NCBI GenBank assembly: GCA_964448135.1
Contig: CAYUVH010000023.1
Coordinates: 1 to 64,000, forward strand
DNA length: 64,000 bases
From: CAYUVH01 sp964448135
GTDB taxonomy: Bacteria > Verrucomicrobiota > Verrucomicrobiia > Limisphaerales > UBA8199
Direction of reading: 5' to 3'
Under the pieces are notes generated by a model. The model was not told the DNA's origin. It did not search any database and saw only the letters and a program-made list of their open reading frames with translations. This document shows positions 61,801 through 64,000 of this stretch, in pieces. The position numbers and the translations under genes are program-made. Every line of letters begins with the position of its first letter. Position 1 is the stretch's first letter.

Positions 61801-63511
61801 TGGCGCTCGCGCCGAGATCGATGCTGGAATTGGCGGTGAGTTTGAGGGTCCCGAGTTGCTCGCTGAGTCCACCGGTGTTGAACGTGCCGCCGCCCAAGGT
61901 CATGGCGACCGAGTTCCCGATTTGATTGGCGGTGCCGAGGAGCACCGTGCCGCCGGTATTGATGGCGATGGTGCCGTTGGGCACGGCGGCGACGCCGGAG
62001 GTCTTGTTGAGTTTCAATGTGCCGCCGTTCACGGTCGTGGTGCCATTGGCGGTGGCGCTGCCGTAGGTGTTCGCGGCGGAGCCGCTCAGCGTGAGCGTGC
62101 CGGCACCGGACTTGGTGAGGCCGCCGGTGTTCGTAAGCGTGCCGGAAAATGCAGTGTTGTTGGTGACATTGATGACGGTGGCCGGGGCGACGTTACTGCC
62201 GACATCCACGATGCCGCTGAAGGTCAGGTCGCCGCCCGCGGCGATGCCGAAGCTGTTCGCCAAAAAGGTGACCTTGTTTGGCAGCGTGCGTGCCGTGGCA
62301 TCGGCGGCGCCGATGGTCACGTAGTTTGCGCCGGAAGGTTCGCCGATGCGGAAGCCACTCGCACTGAGCGCGGCGTTATTGCCGAACAGCAGCGTGCCTT
62401 CGTTCACCGAATAAAAACCGGTGGTTGTGCTGGCCCCCTTGTACACGGCGGTGCCTGGCCCCCATTTGTCCGGCGAACCCGTCCCCGTAAAGGGAGTCAC
62501 GAAGGTAGCGGTGCGTCCGTTGGCAACGTAATTGGTATAGTACGTACCGCTGCCGCTGAAGCTGAGTCCACCACCCGTGAACGTGGGACTGCCATCGTCC
62601 ACGCGCAGGTAAGTGACATTCATCGTGCCGCTCACGGTCACCGTGAACGCACCGCTGGCATCGCTGCCCGCCGAGAAAATGGCGGTGCCGCCCGCCCAGG
62701 GACCAGCCGCCCCGGTGCCGGCCGAACTACTGCTCCAATTGGTGCTGGTGGTGTTCCACGTGCCGCTCGGGGTGGCACCGCCCGCACCCGCGGTTGCGCC
62801 ATTGATGTCCCAATAGGTGCCGACGTTGCCGGTCACCAAATTCATGAACTTCGTCCAATCCCAATACTGGCCGGGGTCGGAGTGCGTGTTACAAGTGGCG
62901 TCAACGGAAGGATAATTCGCGGCCATCCAGGAAACCCACGCGGCGGTCTTCTTTTCGTTGTGGCCGATGATGTGGTTGCGGTCCTTGGGAATGCTGTGCG
63001 CATCGCACAGGTGGCGTTGCAAAAGGGCCGACGCCTGGTACATGGCGTCGCTATACCACGCGGGGCTGCTGGCGAAACCTTCATGCTCGGTGCCGTACAT
63101 CCAGGAGTTCCAACAGCGCGCATGCCACGCGTAAACATTTTCGCGGACCTGCTGCGTGATTTCGCCCGCGGCGGAATCGCCGGAATTGTGCTCGTTATGA
63201 CCGTCCTCGTCGCTGCCGTTCTGCAGGCTGTTCACCATGTAGTAAATGCTGACGGAAATGTCGCAGCGATTCAGATACGAGATGGTGGTCTCGTAATAGC
63301 CTTCCATGTCGTGAATGACACAGAAGTGGTGGCCGTTGCCGGAGGAACTCCATTTGGTGCAGGAAGGGGGTGAATAAAACGCCGCGGGATAATCGGGGCT
63401 CTGCGCCGCCATCACCGCGCCTGCGCCGGCCACGAGGCCCAGCGGGGCTGCCCAAACCCGACTCGCCCGCAACGCGCGTTGCGCGGCCGAATGACCCACC
63501 TTCTCTCTCAT
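58883..63511 (-). CDS. Giant exported N-acetylmuramoyl-L-alanine amidase with beta-strand repeats, Ig-like and LamG-like domains
   Basis: 1542 aa. Signal peptide to ~36. An amidase-2/PGRP-like domain occupies ~40-225: H67 ('VIHDMEG'), E143, H184 ('IIGHNEKK'), H210 and D212 ('THSDPGQYW'). Residues ~230-640 hold autotransporter-associated beta-strand repeats ('GAGTLTLSGSAANTYGSAT', 'VNGGTLKLNK'). Then three Ig-like domains (each with YQW), a concanavalin/LamG-like domain around 'DDFEAGNLNNWAV', three more Ig-like domains, a cadherin-like domain ('ASDIDGGQTLSYTLDPGAP') and the 'KFYRILVVE' C-terminal module. It probably cleaves peptidoglycan or muropeptides outside the cell. Confidence 0.82.
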   Translation of the reverse strand: MREKVGHSAAQRALRASRVWAAPLGLVAGAGAVMAAQSPDYPAAFYSPPSCTKWSSSGNGHHFCVIHDMEGYYETTISYLNRCDISVSIYYMVNSLQNGSDEDGHNEHNSGDSAAGEITQQVRENVYAWHARCWNSWMYGTEHEGFASSPAWYSDAMYQASALLQRHLCDAHSIPKDRNHIIGHNEKKTAAWVSWMAANYPSVDATCNTHSDPGQYWDWTKFMNLVTGNVGTYWDINGATAGAGGATPSGTWNTTSTNWSSSSAGTGAAGPWAGGTAIFSAGSDASGAFTVTVSGTMNVTYLRVDDGSPTFTGGGLSFSGSGTYYTNYVANGRTATFVTPFTGTGSPDKWGPGTAVYKGASTTTGFYSVNEGTLLFGNNAALSASGFRIGEPSGANYVTIGAADATARTLPNKVTFLANSFGIAAGGDLTFSGIVDVGSNVAPATVINVTNNTAFSGTLTNTGGLTKSGAGTLTLSGSAANTYGSATANGTTTVNGGTLKLNKTSGVAAVPNGTIAINTGGTVLLGTANQIGNSVAMTLGGGTFNTGGLSEQLGTLKLTANSSIDLGASASALTFATSSGQAWTGGTTLTIKNWNGSTAGAGTDQLFVGANASGLTSGQLAQISFLNPAGFPAGSYTAQILATGEVVPVGLPPAITEQPADQTVSPGLDVTFAATISGSSPLTYQWLFNGDPIPGSTAASCLVTNVQFENAGGYSLLVSNAFGSTNSLVATLTVSLSNSQPVIVTEPQSATVTQGGSATFSVVVSGTAPFTYQWRLAGTNLPGATGSSYTRSNVLAAAAGNYSVAITNAFGFDISSNALLTVNVPPSITTPPASQTVAAGSNAVFTVTAAGTAPLGYQWRRNGTNIAGATLSSYTRSNVQGADVGLFSVVVSNLVGIVTSSEAGLSLSGYTLFSDDFEAGNLNNWAVTTPGTALTSATTQNHTSGGTRAAYSNNSTNKMYHNLGAEVGGHAKATFWIYDSTQTRDFCEVRAYSGAGYPNGSLDQLFAIGVYNTVTMTGETFDVTKYQGRVVTGSSNGWFNLSGSGAPARADGWHKFEIERLSDGTTIKFYADSILVRTVPGATAANWDSITIGSVASGTTAGDSWFDDVKVEYFDRPTIATAPVSKTVVAGSNANFTVTAGGTISSYQWRFNGANIPGATTSSYTKANVQGTDAGNYDVVVANGVGITNPVAAVLKISPAVMAQPASRTNNEGTLATFSVVAGGQAPLNYQWKRGGTNLVDGPGLSGANASLLTLNGVSPADAMNYSVVITNSAGSATSSVAALTVISPPFIQTSPASQAVAAGSNVTFSVVALSSVPMTYQWQMNSSDIAGATDSSYIRANVQSADAGNYSVIVSNSAGATPSVAASLSVNTPPSLTPIPNRIVHAGSTLSLTASASDIDGGQTLSYTLDPGAPAGASIVPGTGLLTWPTSDANTGTTNQITVRATDNGIPAQSAVTTFSVTVVARPEMASIGVNGSTITLNWNTIPGQTYRIQYKLNLEDPVWQTLDDFEAADVTTSATDSTETDLGPVPQKFYRILVVE

Positions 63512-63802
63512 AATTACAACGAGATGCTTGCTCGCGGCCGATTTCGAACCGCGACTATCTCCACGAAAACCAGACCCTCGCCTTACCCGCTAACGGTTTT
63601 TCATGGCATTAGCGCAAAATGTCGGCGCGGAGCGAACCAATATCAAGACAAATTGGGCGGCCATCGGGAGGAAGGGCCCCTGGAAAAACACGGCCCGCCC
63701 GGCATTGCCTCACCTGCCTGCGTTTGTTCCGCGCCTGGCGCGGCGCTTTCGTACCGCGATAATTCCACCAAACGGAAAACCGGCCGTGCAAAACGATGCC
63801 GG

Positions 63803-64000
63803 TCAGGGAAAACGCAAGCGATAGCTGCGCTGGGGCACCGCGGGAGCATTCGTGTCGGTGAAAAGGTAGCGCGGCGAGGCCAGGCCGAGGTTGGTCCAAT
63901 TCACCAGGTCCGTTGAAAACTCCACCGTCAGACTGACCGCGGGCACGTTGCTCACGGCGAACGTCACGTTCGTGCCGCCCAGCCCCGCCACGTTCGTCAT
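63803..64000 (-). CDS. C-terminal fragment of a secreted protein, 5' end outside window
   Basis: The frame is open to the end of the window, so the gene starts beyond it. The visible 65 residues form the C-terminal module 'SLTVEFSTDLVNWTNLG...QRSYRLRFP', like those on the other secreted proteins here. Nothing can be said about the main domain. The gap 63512-63802 shows no gene. Confidence 0.65.
   Translation of the reverse strand: MTNVAGLGGTNVTFAVSNVPAVSLTVEFSTDLVNWTNLGLASPRYLFTDTNAPAVPQRSYRLRFP

Noticed and set aside
58817..63373. Two plus-strand open frames of 828 and 638 codons
   Set aside because: Antisense to the amidase/Ig-domain gene; Gly/Asp-rich repetitive translation mirrors the repeats on the true strand.

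Overview
This 64 kb window is GC-rich chromosomal DNA from a Gram-negative bacterium, most likely a member of the Verrucomicrobiota (Pedosphaera/Limisphaerales-like). Support comes from a PVC-type pseudopilin ([20 protein letters not shown]) at 48.8 kb, secreted proteins ending in an 'FYR' C-terminal module, autotransporter-associated beta-strand repeats, an ECF sigma factor overlapping a Ser/Thr kinase, futalosine-pathway menaquinone genes, and lpxD (outer-membrane lipid A). I saw no transposase, phage gene, CRISPR array or rRNA. There is one tRNA (Lys-CUU). The taxon is inferred from gene content only.

Layout. 0-5.2 kb: end of a secreted repeat protein, mqnE-mqnA, a sugar nucleotidyltransferase, a PadR/HAAS membrane-protein pair and an O-methyltransferase. 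5.3-13.3 kb: secreted or membrane proteins (TIM-barrel-like protein, bestrophin-like protein, phosphoesterase, spherulin-4-like protein, LTA-synthase-like sulfatase). 13.3-15.9 kb: ECF sigma factor plus a kinase fused to an FGE-sulfatase-like domain. 16.2-25.8 kb: PepSY lipoprotein, a small membrane protein, and a tightly packed OmpR-type two-component system, YncE-like propeller and TolC/adaptor/RND efflux operon.

25.9-47.2 kb is the most interesting part: two long gene sets divergent around a GntR/LacI-type regulator (38.6-39.8 kb). The minus arm encodes a HEAT-like protein, an MFS importer, an M19 dipeptidase, a large secreted hydrolase-like protein, a Zn-alcohol dehydrogenase, a DHDPS/NAL-family aldolase, a sialidase with four Asp-boxes, an enolase-superfamily dehydratase and a 2-hydroxyacid dehydrogenase lacking the usual catalytic Glu. 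The plus arm encodes a ferritin-like putative diiron enzyme, a D-threonine-aldolase-family enzyme, an amidohydrolase, a 3-hydroxyacyl-CoA dehydrogenase, RidA, an HpaI-type aldolase, a Gfo/Idh/MocA oxidoreductase and an SDR, mostly with ATGA overlaps. Two related TTGT-N14-ACAA palindromes lie directly upstream of the two divergent start codons. Together this reads as a regulated catabolic locus for an unidentified, probably N-containing or sugar-acid substrate.

47.7-64 kb: lpxD, pseudopilin, fatty-acid hydroxylase, infA (TTG start), an unknown gene, tRNA-Lys, an MFS/LysR divergent pair, a giant RCC1-repeat protein converging (one base apart) on a giant amidase/Ig/beta-strand-repeat protein, and the end of another secreted protein. 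Intergenic spaces carry several kinds of short palindromic or tandem repeats (REP-like hairpins, the CCCTCTCCC..GGGGTGAGGGG element, 9-bp TGTTxCxGG repeats).
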